64,000 nt of DNA, taken from positions 682,001-746,000 of the forward strand of contig CAWJFW010000002.1 in NCBI GenBank assembly GCA_963842305.1, read 5' to 3'. Positions 33,478 to 42,256 of this stretch are shown here, in pieces (position 1 is the stretch's first letter; every line of letters starts with the position of its first letter). The notes under the pieces are model-generated. The model ran no database searches and had not been told where the DNA came from. It was given only the letters and a program-made list of their open reading frames with translations. The stretch is from JAIBJN01 sp963842305. Its GTDB lineage: Bacteria > Actinomycetota > Thermoleophilia > Gaiellales > Gaiellaceae. The position numbers and the translations under genes were made by a program.

Positions 33478-33690
33478 ATGGTCGAGTTCCGTGGTTGGTG
33501 GATCGTCCTAGACACTGTTTGTTGGATTTTCATCCTGATCGTCTTCGGGATGGGCGTGTTCGGTGCGTGGCCCCCGTCGCCTTGGGGCGTGATCTTTATT
33601 GCCGGACTCGTGCTCGCGTGTGTCTTCGAAGTCTGGGTTTGGAGGAGCGTTCGAGCCAAGAGAGGTTCGCCCAGCGGGCGAGCTAGCTGA
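33478..33690 (+). CDS. Small two-helix membrane protein
   Basis: 70 residues with two hydrophobic helices (WIVLDTVCWIFILIVFGMGVF and WGVIFIAGLVLACVFEVWVW) and a basic tail. AAAGGAG before the ATG and 6 bp from the upstream stop point to cotranscription with the DUF6875-like gene. Function unknown. Confidence 0.65.
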   Translation: MVEFRGWWIVLDTVCWIFILIVFGMGVFGAWPPSPWGVIFIAGLVLACVFEVWVWRSVRAKRGSPSGRAS

Positions 33691-34285
33691 ATAGAGAAAG
33701 ACCCACGATGAACGACTAGGCAGCGTCCTCGTTTGGGCATAGTCGGGCAGCATCCGTGCTCGCCACTAGCGCACGACGTCGCCCCAACTATTGGCAGCCG
33801 CCAAGTAACCCGACTTCCAGCCCAAGCGGGCGTGTGAGCTGGGGCGAAAGTCACCGAGGCCGAGGCGTGCGTTCGATCGACGTTCGCTGACGGACGCGCG
33901 GAGGTCCATTGTGCTGGGGCTCAGCGGGGAGGCGGCCCACGACCGCAAGCCGCTCGACCGCCCGAAGCTGCTGACGAGACGGACGCGGATGTTCCCAGAG
34001 CTCGACCTGAATCGCTCCGTCGGCCCAGTAGACGCGGAATGTGTGTCTGGACGAAACGCGAGACGAAGACCGGCGGTGCCCCCAAGCGACCCGGCACGGG
34101 CCGGAGCTGCCGCGGCGCCTCGTTCTGCCGAAGCGTGAGAGGTCGGATATTACCGTTCGTTCCCGTCGAGAAAGGAGTGGACGAGCGAAGCCGCCATCGC
34201 TCCCTCTCCGACGGCGGACGCCACACGTTAGCCGCACGGGTGCGCGGGATCGGCCCGGGTCTCGTTCGGCGTAGAGTGTTCCTTC
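33691..34285. other. Intergenic stretch without a convincing gene
   Basis: The leftward frame at about 33870-34090 reads HTFRVYWADGAIQVELWEHP, then RQQLRAVERLA, which could be a decayed small protein, but it is embedded in a long open frame lying mostly antisense to the S2P gene. No RNA gene or repeat was recognised. Confidence 0.4.
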
Positions 34286-35431
34286 GTGAGCCCGACCTTC
34301 CAATTGGGTCGGATCGCCGGCATCCGGATCGGTATCAACTGGAGCTGGCTGATCGTATTCGCGCTCATCGTCTGGTCGCTCGCGGTCGCCGTGTTCCCCT
34401 CGCAGAATCCCGGCTTTTCCGACGGCGAGTACGTGGCGCTGGCCGTTGTTGCCGCGCTTCTCTTCTTCGTCTCGCTCCTGCTGCACGAACTCGGACACGC
34501 GCTGCAGGCGCGACGAGAAGGGGTGGAGATCGAGGGCATCAACCTCTGGCTCTTCGGCGGCGTCGCGCAGTTCAAGAGCGACTTTCCGAGCGCAGGCGCC
34601 GAGTTCCGGATCGCGATTGCAGGACCGCTTGTCTCGCTCGCGCTTGGCCTCCTCTTCGTAGTCGTTGCTGTCTTCGCGGGGCTTCCGAATGCGATCGATG
34701 GGGTCGTCACCTGGCTGGGATTCACGAACCTCATCCTGCTCGCGTTCAACCTGCTCCCGGCGCTGCCGCTGGACGGTGGCCGCGTGCTGCGATCGGCGCT
34801 CTGGTACTTCAGAGGCGATCTGCGATGGGCGACGTGGGTTGCCTCCAGGGTCGGCCGTGGCTTCGGCTACCTCTTCATCGGTCTTGGGGTCTTCATGCTC
34901 ATCGTCGACGGAGCCTTCAGTGGCGCATGGCTGGCCTTTGTCGGCTGGTTCTTGCTCCAGGCGGCGACCGCAGAAGCACGCTACGTCGCGACCAAGCAGG
35001 CGCTTAACGGTCTCAAGGTGCGCGACCTGATGATCCGTCAGCCCGTGACCGTCGACGCTGACCTCAGCCTCGGCCAATTCATGGACGACGTCGCATGGTC
35101 GCGGCGCTACACGACGTATCCAGTGCTCGAGCACGGGCACCCGATCGGGCTCCTCGCGTTTCGCTCGGTCGCAACGGTTCCGCGCAGCAAGTGGAACGTG
35201 CGGCGCGTACGGGAGGCGATGATTCCCCGCGAGAAGGTGCCTCTGCTCGACGAGGACGGACTAGCCTTCGATGCACTGGCCGAGCTTTCTGCGAGCGACG
35301 TGAACCGTGGCCTCGTCGTCGACAACGGACGCCTCGCGGGATTCCTGTCGATTACAGATCTCGCCCGGGCCCTTGAGGTGAGTCGGCCATCGCGGCCTGC
35401 TAGGGCGCAGACGCCTGAGCGCGCGCCGTAG
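34286..35431 (+). CDS. Site-2 protease family (M50) zinc metallopeptidase with CBS domains
   Basis: 381 residues. The membrane part holds the zinc motif LLLHELGHALQA, the second motif NLLPALPLDGGRVLRSALW in a later helix, and AIAGPLVSLALGL between. The C-terminal ~150 residues are two CBS motifs (LKVRDLMIRQPVTVDADLSL and VREAMIPREKVPLLDEDG). CBS-S2P proteins cut membrane-embedded substrates, with the CBS pair sensing nucleotides or protein partners. Start is GTG at 34286. Confidence 0.93.
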   Translation: MSPTFQLGRIAGIRIGINWSWLIVFALIVWSLAVAVFPSQNPGFSDGEYVALAVVAALLFFVSLLLHELGHALQARREGVEIEGINLWLFGGVAQFKSDFPSAGAEFRIAIAGPLVSLALGLLFVVVAVFAGLPNAIDGVVTWLGFTNLILLAFNLLPALPLDGGRVLRSALWYFRGDLRWATWVASRVGRGFGYLFIGLGVFMLIVDGAFSGAWLAFVGWFLLQAATAEARYVATKQALNGLKVRDLMIRQPVTVDADLSLGQFMDDVAWSRRYTTYPVLEHGHPIGLLAFRSVATVPRSKWNVRRVREAMIPREKVPLLDEDGLAFDALAELSASDVNRGLVVDNGRLAGFLSITDLARALEVSRPSRPARAQTPERAP

Positions 35432-35690
35432 CAGATCCCGACTGCAGAGCGCGACCGCGAGCCAGCCGTAAAGCTGTGCGCCGAGCACAAGCACTCGCGC
35501 GGCCGCCGGGTCGGTCAAATGGCCGGATTCGACGTAAGATCGAGCTGGTTACTGCTTCCAGGGAGGCCGCCGGTGATGCAGGGCCTACGGCGATGTTGGT
35601 TCGCACTCGAGGGTCTAACCCTTCAAAGTTGCCTTACCGAAACCTCAGCACCGCCCATTGTCAAGACGGTCGCCTTGAGCGTAGCCCGAG

Positions 35691-35903
35691 ATGAACCAGG
35701 TCGGCGCCTACCCCACGCGAAGCGACGCAGAGCTCGCGCAGACGGCTCTCGCCGCGGCTGGAATCGCGTCCCTGGTCGCAGCCGACGACGCTGGCGGCGC
35801 TTACCCGTTCGACCTCACGGGCGCGTCGCGTCTCCTCGTCGATGAAGCGGATGCAGAGGACGCCGCCGAGGTCCTGTCTGAGACGTCCCCAGGCAAACCG
35901 TAA
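35691..35903 (+). CDS. DUF2007-family small signal-transducing protein
   Basis: 70 residues: VGAYPTRSDAELAQTALAAAGI, then a variable middle and SRLLVDEADAEDAAEVLSE. This is the length and pattern of the DUF2007 (putative signal transducing) family, a small ferredoxin-like fold. Function unknown. It lies 63 bp before the copper-storage gene on the same strand. Confidence 0.8.
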   Translation: MNQVGAYPTRSDAELAQTALAAAGIASLVAADDAGGAYPFDLTGASRLLVDEADAEDAAEVLSETSPGKP

Positions 35904-35965
35904 GAAGCAACGATGACGATGAAGTCGACCGATGAGCCCACTGCCGTCCGAACGAGAGGAGAGAC

Positions 35966-36367
35966 ATGACTCTTCGAGCGGTCCTTGAGGCGCATCCAGA
36001 GCCGACGGGGCTCGACCGCGAAGTGCTTCTGCGCTGCGTGGATGAGTGCCTCGATTGCGCCGCCAGTTGTACGAGCTGTGCCGACGCTGATCTCGCGGAG
36101 GATGACGTGCGGGAGATGGTGCGTTGCGTTCGTCTCTGCCTCGACTGCGCCGATGCCTGCGACGCGAGCGGCCGCATCGTGACGCGCCAGACTGGGCCAG
36201 ATCTGCGCCTTATCCGTGCAATGGTCGAAGCCTGTGCAATAGCTTGCCTGACCTGTGCCGAGGAGTGCGACCGGCACGCCGCCCACCACGAACACTGCCG
36301 CCTTTGCGCCGATGCCTGCCGGCGCTGCAAGAAGGCTTGCGACGACCTTCTCGCCGCGAGCGCCTGA
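35966..36367 (+). CDS. Csp-type four-helix-bundle copper-storage protein
   Basis: 133 residues with about 18 cysteines, mostly as CxxC and CxxxC on four helices: RCVDECLDCAASCTSCAD, RCVRLCLDCADACDASG, ACAIACLTCAEECDRHA and HCRLCADACRRCKKACDDLL. This is the DUF326/Csp arrangement, in which thiolates lining the bundle bind many Cu(I) ions. There is no Tat or Sec signal, so it is the cytosolic Csp3-like type. AGAGGAGAGAC precedes the ATG. Confidence 0.92.
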   Translation: MTLRAVLEAHPEPTGLDREVLLRCVDECLDCAASCTSCADADLAEDDVREMVRCVRLCLDCADACDASGRIVTRQTGPDLRLIRAMVEACAIACLTCAEECDRHAAHHEHCRLCADACRRCKKACDDLLAASA

Positions 36368-36527
36368 TGAGCGGTCTCTCCCTGGATTGACCTGGGAGAT
36401 CGGCCACGGGGGAGGCCGGCACCACCGGGCCTCGTGCCCTGCGCTCAGCCGCAAGGGGCTTCGCCGCACGGCCCTGAGAGGGCGTCGGGTTCGGTAGGCG
36501 GGAGTCTCAGGCGTTTGCGCGCGTCAG

Positions 36528-36725
36528 TTATGCCGCCGAACGGAGTTCCAGCTCCCGGAGAAGAAGGAGGTCCTCCCGCGCATAGCGGTGAACTAGCACT
36601 GGGATGAACTCCGTGATTCGGGCCTCCGGGCGCAAGCGGTCGAACTCCGCCTCGCCGAACGCCGTCACTCGCTCGGGCGAAATGTCCGTGAACTCGTTCC
36701 GAAGACTTTCGAAACCCTGGCTCAT
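36528..36725 (-). CDS. DUF3562-like three-helix-bundle protein
   Basis: About 65 residues from the ATG at 36725: FESLRNEFTDISPERVTAF, then RITEFIPVLVHRYAREDLLLL. The FIPVLVxRxAREdL ending is typical of the three-helix-bundle dimerisation family (DUF3562-like). A frame open to 36899 adds a disordered N-terminus with no support. Function unknown. Confidence 0.65.
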   Translation of the reverse strand: MSQGFESLRNEFTDISPERVTAFGEAEFDRLRPEARITEFIPVLVHRYAREDLLLLRELELRSAA

Positions 36726-37104
36726 CTTGCGGCGAAGAGTCTCTTCCGTCGCATCTCGATCGTTGTCCTCGAATAGTCGAGACTCGCCGCTCTCGCCTCG
36801 TGGAGCGTGGCGGTCGCTCGCCTTGCTGGGCCTGCTCACCATTCCCCCAATCAATCGATCAGCGCCGCCAGCAGGATCAGAGCGAAACCAAGAAGACAAA
36901 ACCCCAGATCCTCTCGACCGGCGGACGACATGTGCCGCACGAGGACGACGGTAGCTCTCAGGACGCCCCCTCGCGTTGCCGGGCGGAGACTATCCGGTTA
37001 GAAGGTGGTGAAAGGTTTGCCTGGGCCTGACTAGGCCCCAAGCACATCCGTCCCTCCGGGCGTACACTCCCGAGCGAGATTCACAACGCGAAGGAGGTCG
37101 TGCC
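36726..37104. other. Intergenic region with a possible 26-residue membrane peptide
   Basis: Leftward 36851-36931 encodes MSSAGREDLGFCLLGFAL followed by ILLAALID, a single short hydrophobic helix, without a clear ribosome binding site. The rest holds the promoter of the 37105 gene. No RNA gene seen. Confidence 0.35.
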
Positions 37105-37530
37105 ATGCCGGTTTCTGACGACTTCAGCAAGCTCAAGGAGCAGGTCGAGCAAGCCGACCGCAGCATCCGAGAGTCGGCCGCGAAGGATCAGGCCGAACTC
37201 AAGGCCATGGTCGACGAGGCACGCAAGAAAGCCGAACGGCATTCGGGCGAGCTGCGTGCCAAGTCGCAGGAAGCAGCTGGCGACGCAGAACGTCAGTGGA
37301 ACGAGGTTCAGAGTAACTGGGAGCAGCACGTCAATCGCATTCGCAAGCAGATTGATGAAAAAAAGGCGGCCATCGACGCCGACATGGCTGAGGACGACGC
37401 CGAGTGGGCCGAGGCCGACGCCGTCGACGCCGTCGAGTTTGCATCAGCCGCGATCGAGGAGGCTCAGTACGCCGTTCTCGACGCCGTGCTGGCGCGGAGA
37501 GACGCCGACGTCATGGCAGCCGCCAAATAG
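37105..37530 (+). CDS. Coiled-coil protein
   Basis: 141 residues, entirely helical and charged: DDFSKLKEQVEQADRSIRES, AELKAMVDEARKKAERHSG, QRQWNEVQ-like middle, and an acidic C-terminus ending EEAQYAVLDAVLARRDADVM. AAGGAGG before the ATG. The last ~20 residues recur as a fragment at 44037-44113 (EEAEYAVLDAVLARMDADEL), showing that a paralog existed there. Function unknown; there are no membrane segments. Confidence 0.75.
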   Translation: MPVSDDFSKLKEQVEQADRSIRESAAKDQAELKAMVDEARKKAERHSGELRAKSQEAAGDAERQWNEVQSNWEQHVNRIRKQIDEKKAAIDADMAEDDAEWAEADAVDAVEFASAAIEEAQYAVLDAVLARRDADVMAAAK

Positions 37531-37774
37531 CCTGGGGCCTGATCCCGCGGTCCAAGGCGTTGGGATCAGTGCGAGCCTTGCTGACGTAGAGCACTGCCCG
37601 GCAGCTGCATGCCCTCGCTATTCTCGCGACCACCGGCCGCGCCGCCGGTTCGGTGCGCAAGAACGCCCGAAGCGGCGTCTGGAGGTTCCCTGCCCATGCG
37701 GTCCGGCCGGAGAACGGCGACTGCCGATCGTTTCGGATCGCGCTACTACCCGTGCTCCACCACCTCCGCCCGTC

Positions 37775-38515
37775 TCACGTCAGTTCGCCATCCTCCTCAT
37801 CCCGGTGATCCTCTATCTGTCCGGCGGGACTAGTGCGCTCGAGGTCGCAGGTCTCGCAGTCGACGGCCTCACCGTCGACGGGCTCGCCCTCTGCGACGAG
37901 GCGGACGCCGACCTTGCCGCAGGTCGCGCAGGAGACGTCGCTCACGGTCACGGGTCGAGGTGCCCACGCCCCCGCCCATTCGGCGAGTTGGCGTAGGTCG
38001 AACATGACGACGCCGGTGAACGGTCGCCCGCCGCCCGGTCGGATGAGCCCGCGCTCGACGAGCGTGATCAGAGCGCGCCTCGCGCTCAGCTCCTCGATGC
38101 GACGGGCGAGCCGTGCGCGCGCGGACGCCGCTTCGGTCTCCTCCTCCCGCTGGCGTTCCGCGGCCGGCTCGTACAACTCCGACAGCAAGAGCTTGGCGCC
38201 AGCCAGCCGGTCACGATCGTTGCCACTCGCCAAGCTCGCCTCGATCGCCGCCCACACAGCAGATGGGTCGACCTCTCGGCGCAGGAACTCCCGCAAGCTC
38301 TCCGGCTGTGCGTCCGCACGCTTGGCCTTCGGGATCGCACGACCGCCCAGGCGGCCAAGCTCCCTCATGTCCTGCGAGCCGTTATGGACTAGGCAGAGCC
38401 CGTCGCCGTGAAGCGTCGTGCGCTTGCACGGTTCGCCCTTCCTCGTCGTCGCTCGGCAGAGGCCGTCGCGGTCGCTTACTGACCCGTTGGATGCACGCTT
38501 GAGCACGCTTGTCAT
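37775..38515 (-). CDS. Phage-type protein with N-terminal Cys/His motif and C-terminal zinc ribbon
   Basis: 246 residues. The N-terminus CRATTRKGEPCKRTTLHGDG, then CLVHNGSQDMRELGRLGG is a C-x-G-xPC...C-xH motif often found on phage and plasmid proteins. A helical middle follows. The C-terminus has FTGVVMFDLRQLAEWAGAW, CATCGKVGVRL and CETCD, a four-Cys zinc ribbon. A C-terminal paralog fragment lies at 46636-46955. It is perhaps a small-terminase-like or DNA-binding protein; the function is not established. Start at 38515 with AGGA upstream. Confidence 0.65.
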   Translation of the reverse strand: MTSVLKRASNGSVSDRDGLCRATTRKGEPCKRTTLHGDGLCLVHNGSQDMRELGRLGGRAIPKAKRADAQPESLREFLRREVDPSAVWAAIEASLASGNDRDRLAGAKLLLSELYEPAAERQREEETEAASARARLARRIEELSARRALITLVERGLIRPGGGRPFTGVVMFDLRQLAEWAGAWAPRPVTVSDVSCATCGKVGVRLVAEGEPVDGEAVDCETCDLERTSPAGQIEDHRDEEDGELT

Positions 38516-39142
38516 GCCCGAATCCTAGGAACCACGGCCGTTGCCCCCCGGGCCCGGGGGCACGCCGTGAGAAAGGCGCCGCGTGCTTGCAGCCGCTTGC
38601 AGGCCAACCCGCGAAGCCGCATAGATACAGGGCTTCTGTTGCCGCTGTCTGACTGCGAGTCAGAAGGTTGGGAGAGCAGTTGCCTGACTCTGCGGCCCGA
38701 GCCTAAACGTAACGAGGCGGACGGTCCTGAGTTTCGAGAGCGTGACGAGCGCCGGGGCTTGACCTGAGCTCGTCGTGGGCGTCATGGATGCCGTCGCCGA
38801 GGCGAAGGGCGGCGTTAGCCCCGCAGAGTCCCCCGTGATTGACAGGATTAAAGAAACTCTGAGCGGAGCTTGACGTCGGTCAGCATCTGCACTCTCCGCC
38901 TTGGCGAGCGTCTGATTTTCCAGGTATCCACTGACGATGCTCGCGTTGTGAGCGCGGTATCAGTTGCCTCCGGTCGGTCTGTCGATGAAATCCAGCCACA
39001 TCCGTACGGCCCGCGACGATGGCGCGCCCGATCGACCGTCGAAGAGCGCGACCGCTTCGCATCCGTCCCGGAGGACGCGGTCGTTGAGCCGTCGACGCCC
39101 GTCAAGCGCGCTGTCGGCCTACGCTCGGACGGCGAGAGGCCA
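38516..39142. other. Long intergenic region with a GC palindrome
   Basis: CCCCCGGGCCCGGGGG at about 38545-38560, just upstream of the phage-type gene, is a perfect palindrome. TCTGACTGCGAGTCAGA at about 38648 is an anticodon-arm-like hairpin but has no T arm or acceptor. Open frames at 38870-39105 on both strands are not convincing. No gene is called. Confidence 0.4.
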
Positions 39143-40261
39143 CTACTCGGCGGCGTCCGCGGCGGCGATGCGAGCTCTCCTGGCGGCAGTGAGCTCCTTC
39201 ACGACGATCTGGATTCCGGCCGCGATCGGCACGCCGATGATCGCCCCGATGAGCCCGAAGAGCGCTCCGAACGCCAGAACGCTGGCGAGCACCGTGAAGC
39301 CGGAGATCTGGGCCGCCTTTCCGATGATCGTCGGCTGGAGGATGTAGTTCTCGAGCTGCTGGTAGACGACGATCACGATCAGGAAGACGATGAAGGCTTC
39401 AAGGCTGACCGAGAGCGCGACGATCCCGACAATGATCCCGGCGATGGTGGCCCCGATGCTGGGGATCAGGTCGAGGATCCCCGCGATCACCGCCAGAGCG
39501 AGCGGGTACGGAATATCGAGGATGACCGCGGTGGTCCCGTAGACGGTCCCGCAGATCACGGAGATCACCAGGTTGCCGAGCATGTAGCGCGAGGTGGTCT
39601 GAACGATCCGATCGGTGACCTTCAGGAAGCGCTCGCGATCGCCCCGGTAAAGCAAGCCCCCGATCCACTCGCGCAGGCGCGGCTCGTCGATCAGCCCGAA
39701 CAGCGTCAGGAACATCACCGACAAGACGAGGGTCACGGCGCCGAAAGCCGAGAGGCCGAGGTCGGCGACGCCACCCGACACCTTGGCCACTCCATTTGTG
39801 ATTTCGCTGGCGTGCTGGGCCAACGTTTCGAGCGAGTCGCTCCCGCTGTCGATGAAGCTGCCCAGATCGCTCTGCCTGACCTCGTCGACGATCCGTGGCA
39901 GGTCGTCGCTGAACTCGCGCACTGCGCCGACGATCGCCTGTACCACCACGAGCGCGACCGCACCGAGGACGATCACGATCGCCAGGACGAGCACCGCGGC
40001 CGACAGCCCTCGGCTCCAGCCCAGCCGCCGCTCCATCGCCGTCACCACCGGCGAGAGGACGGCGATGCTGAAGGTGGAGACGAAGATTATGAGCAGGACG
40101 CTCGCGATCGACGCCAGCGCCCACGCGATGGCAACGACGCCGGCCACCAGAAGGATCGTCCGGACTGACAGCGAGATATCGATCTCGGTGCGACCCCTCT
40201 CGGAGGCCCGCGAAGAGGACTCCCCCACGGTCACCTGCTCTTCAGGCGGAACGGTGTGCAT
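39143..40261 (-). CDS. AI-2E family transporter
   Basis: 372 residues with eight or so membrane helices. ISLSVRTILLVAGVVAIAWA opens the first pair, a central soluble/amphipathic part follows (FSDDLPRIVDEVRQSDLGSFI), then the conserved IPYPLALAVIAGILDLIPSIGATIAGI, and ENYILQPTIIGKAAQI near the end. The family exports small molecules (AI-2, Na+/H+ in some members); the substrate here is unknown. The ATG at 40261 overlaps the end of the GH15 gene by 20 bp, so the two are probably cotranscribed. Confidence 0.9.
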   Translation of the reverse strand: MHTVPPEEQVTVGESSSRASERGRTEIDISLSVRTILLVAGVVAIAWALASIASVLLIIFVSTFSIAVLSPVVTAMERRLGWSRGLSAAVLVLAIVIVLGAVALVVVQAIVGAVREFSDDLPRIVDEVRQSDLGSFIDSGSDSLETLAQHASEITNGVAKVSGGVADLGLSAFGAVTLVLSVMFLTLFGLIDEPRLREWIGGLLYRGDRERFLKVTDRIVQTTSRYMLGNLVISVICGTVYGTTAVILDIPYPLALAVIAGILDLIPSIGATIAGIIVGIVALSVSLEAFIVFLIVIVVYQQLENYILQPTIIGKAAQISGFTVLASVLAFGALFGLIGAIIGVPIAAGIQIVVKELTAARRARIAAADAAE

Positions 40262-42068
40262 GACCTGCTGCCTCACTGGTGTCGAGCGGCCCGCGGCTGC
40301 CCGTTGCTTCGCTGATCGCGTAGATGGCGTGCAACAGTCCGATGTGCGAGAACGCCTGCGGGAAGTTGCCCAACAGGCGTTTGCTCTGGGGGTCGTACTC
40401 CTCGCTAAAGAGGCCGACATCGTTTCGCAGCGCCGTGAGCTGCTCTAAGTTGCGCTCGGCTTCCTCCACGCGCCCGGCCGTCGCCAGCGCACTCACCAGC
40501 CAGAAGCAGCAGATGAGAAATGCCCCTTCACCGCCGGCAAGCCCGTCCACGCCGTCCTCCGTCGAGTAGCGCCAGACGAAGGGCCCCTCGCAGATCTCCT
40601 GCTGGATCGCGTCGATCGTGCCCAGGACGCGCGGGTCGTCCGCTGGCAGAAAGCCGGAGATCGGGATGAGCAGCAAGCTCGCATCCAGGCCGTTCCCGCC
40701 GTAGTACTGGACGAACGTGTTGCGCTCGGCGTCGTAGCCTTTGGCCAGGACCTCGGCATGGATCTCGTCGCGAGCGGCTCGCCAGCGGTCGAGGGGCGCA
40801 TCCTCCCCTGTCGCCTCGGAGTACTTGATGGCGCGATCGATCGCGGTCCAGGCGGAGACCTTGGAGTAGGTGAAGTGCTGCCGCTTGCCGCGGATCTCCC
40901 AGATCCCCTCGTCCGGCTCGCGCCACATGCGCTCGACGCGCTCGATAGCGTCGCCGACCTTGATTCCCGGCGAGCGCGTCGGGTCTCGCGGGGGCAGCCC
41001 GAGCTCGAATGCGCGGTAGAGCACCGCCAGCACTTCGCCGAAGATGTCGAGCTGGAACTGCTCGCTCGCGGCATTGCCGATGCGTACCGGCTTCGAGCCT
41101 TCGTAGCCCGACAGCCAGGGCAGCTCGAGCTCGGTCAGCCTGTGCTCGCCGCCGATGCCGTACATGAGCTGCAACTGGCTCGGATCGCCGGCGATCGCCC
41201 GTGAGAGCCAGTCGCGCCAGGCGACGGCCTCATCCATGTAGCCGCTCTGCACCAGCGGCGCCAGCGTGAAGGAGCCGTCGCGCAGCCAGCAGAAGCGGTA
41301 GTCCCAGTTTCGTTCTCCCCCGATTTCCTCCGGCAGCGACGTTGTCAGAGCGGCGACGATGGCGCCCGTCGGCACGTACGTCAGCGCCTTCAGCGTGATG
41401 AGCGATCTCAGCACGTCCTCCGCGTGCGGGCCCTCGTATGTGCAGCGGCCCGACCACTCCCGCCACCACGACTCCGTCCGCGCCGTCATGTTGAACGGGT
41501 CGATCGGCTTGGGACGAGAGACGTGCGAGGGATACCAGACGAGGTGAAACGGGACGCGTTCGCCTTCCGAGACCCTGAACGCCGCCGATGCCGCGCCGCC
41601 CTCCGCGCTCATCTCCACGGGCGTACGCACGCAGACCGCGTCCGGCCCGGCCACGGCGAAGATGCCCTGGTCGATCCGGCCGATCGCCGGGATGAGGCGG
41701 CCGTAGTCGAATCTCGGCCTGACCTGCATCTGCATGGCTACCCGGCCTCGCAGCCCCTCGACGATCCGGACGACGTGGTTGTGCTCGCCCAGCGGCATGC
41801 AGTCCACCAGCCGGACGAGGCCGTCGTCCGTCTCGAAGTCGGTCTCTAGCACCAATGTGCCCGGCCGGTACCGGCGCTCGACGCGGCGCGCCTCATCCGC
41901 CGGCGCAATCTGCCAGTGGCCGTTGGCATCGGTACCGAGCAATGCGGCGAAGAATGCGGGGGAGTCGAATCGAGGCGCACACAGCCACTCGATCGACCCG
42001 TTCTTGCCCACGAGCGCCGCGGTCTCAGTGTTCCCAATCAGAGCGTAGTCTTCAATGCGCAGAGCCAC
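40242..42068 (-). CDS. Glycoside hydrolase family 15 (glucoamylase/trehalase-type)
   Basis: 608 residues, normal for bacterial GH15. The N-terminal beta domain begins with IEDYALIGNTETAALVGKNGSIEWLCAPRFDS. The (alpha/alpha)6 barrel carries GGERNWDYRFCWLRDGSFTL, SAWTAIDRAIKYSE, and FLICCFWLVSALATAGR near the C-terminus with NLGLFSEE-like NDVGLFSEEYDP. It hydrolyses alpha-glucosidic bonds (glucan or trehalose) with inversion; with no signal peptide it is probably cytoplasmic. The GTG at 42066-42068 is preceded by GAGGAGGG. Confidence 0.93.
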   Translation of the reverse strand: MALRIEDYALIGNTETAALVGKNGSIEWLCAPRFDSPAFFAALLGTDANGHWQIAPADEARRVERRYRPGTLVLETDFETDDGLVRLVDCMPLGEHNHVVRIVEGLRGRVAMQMQVRPRFDYGRLIPAIGRIDQGIFAVAGPDAVCVRTPVEMSAEGGAASAAFRVSEGERVPFHLVWYPSHVSRPKPIDPFNMTARTESWWREWSGRCTYEGPHAEDVLRSLITLKALTYVPTGAIVAALTTSLPEEIGGERNWDYRFCWLRDGSFTLAPLVQSGYMDEAVAWRDWLSRAIAGDPSQLQLMYGIGGEHRLTELELPWLSGYEGSKPVRIGNAASEQFQLDIFGEVLAVLYRAFELGLPPRDPTRSPGIKVGDAIERVERMWREPDEGIWEIRGKRQHFTYSKVSAWTAIDRAIKYSEATGEDAPLDRWRAARDEIHAEVLAKGYDAERNTFVQYYGGNGLDASLLLIPISGFLPADDPRVLGTIDAIQQEICEGPFVWRYSTEDGVDGLAGGEGAFLICCFWLVSALATAGRVEEAERNLEQLTALRNDVGLFSEEYDPQSKRLLGNFPQAFSHIGLLHAIYAISEATGSRGPLDTSEAAGHAHRSA

Positions 42069-42121
42069 GGTGTTCCCTCCTCGGTCCTTGCAAGGAGAAG
42101 AATGACCGACCTCATGGAAGG

Positions 42122-42256
42122 GTGCCGCTGGTCACCGGCGCTGCCCACGGCATCGGCGCTGCGATCTCGCAGACCATATTGGACCACGGCGCCGAGCAGC
42201 AGGCGTTCGGCCGCCAGGCGCTCGCCGCCTCCGTCCAGGGGGGGCGGAGTCGTTGA
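42122..42256 (+). pseudogene. N-terminal remnant of a short-chain dehydrogenase
   Basis: The frame reads VPLVTGAAHGIGAAISQTILDHGAEQ, the NAD(P)-binding TGxxxGIG motif of SDR enzymes, then departs from the family and ends after about 20 more residues. It lies between the GH15 start and the exporter. Only the first ~26 residues are SDR-like. Confidence 0.7.

Noticed and set aside
33851..35140. 429-residue leftward open frame
   Set aside because: Mostly antisense to the S2P protease gene with HELGH and NLLPALPLDGG motifs; only its extreme 3' part lies outside that gene and it has no clear family.
38648..38690. tRNA-like hairpin TCTGACTGCGAGTCAGA
   Set aside because: It resembles an anticodon arm with loop CTGCGAG, but no T arm, D arm or acceptor stem can be paired around it.
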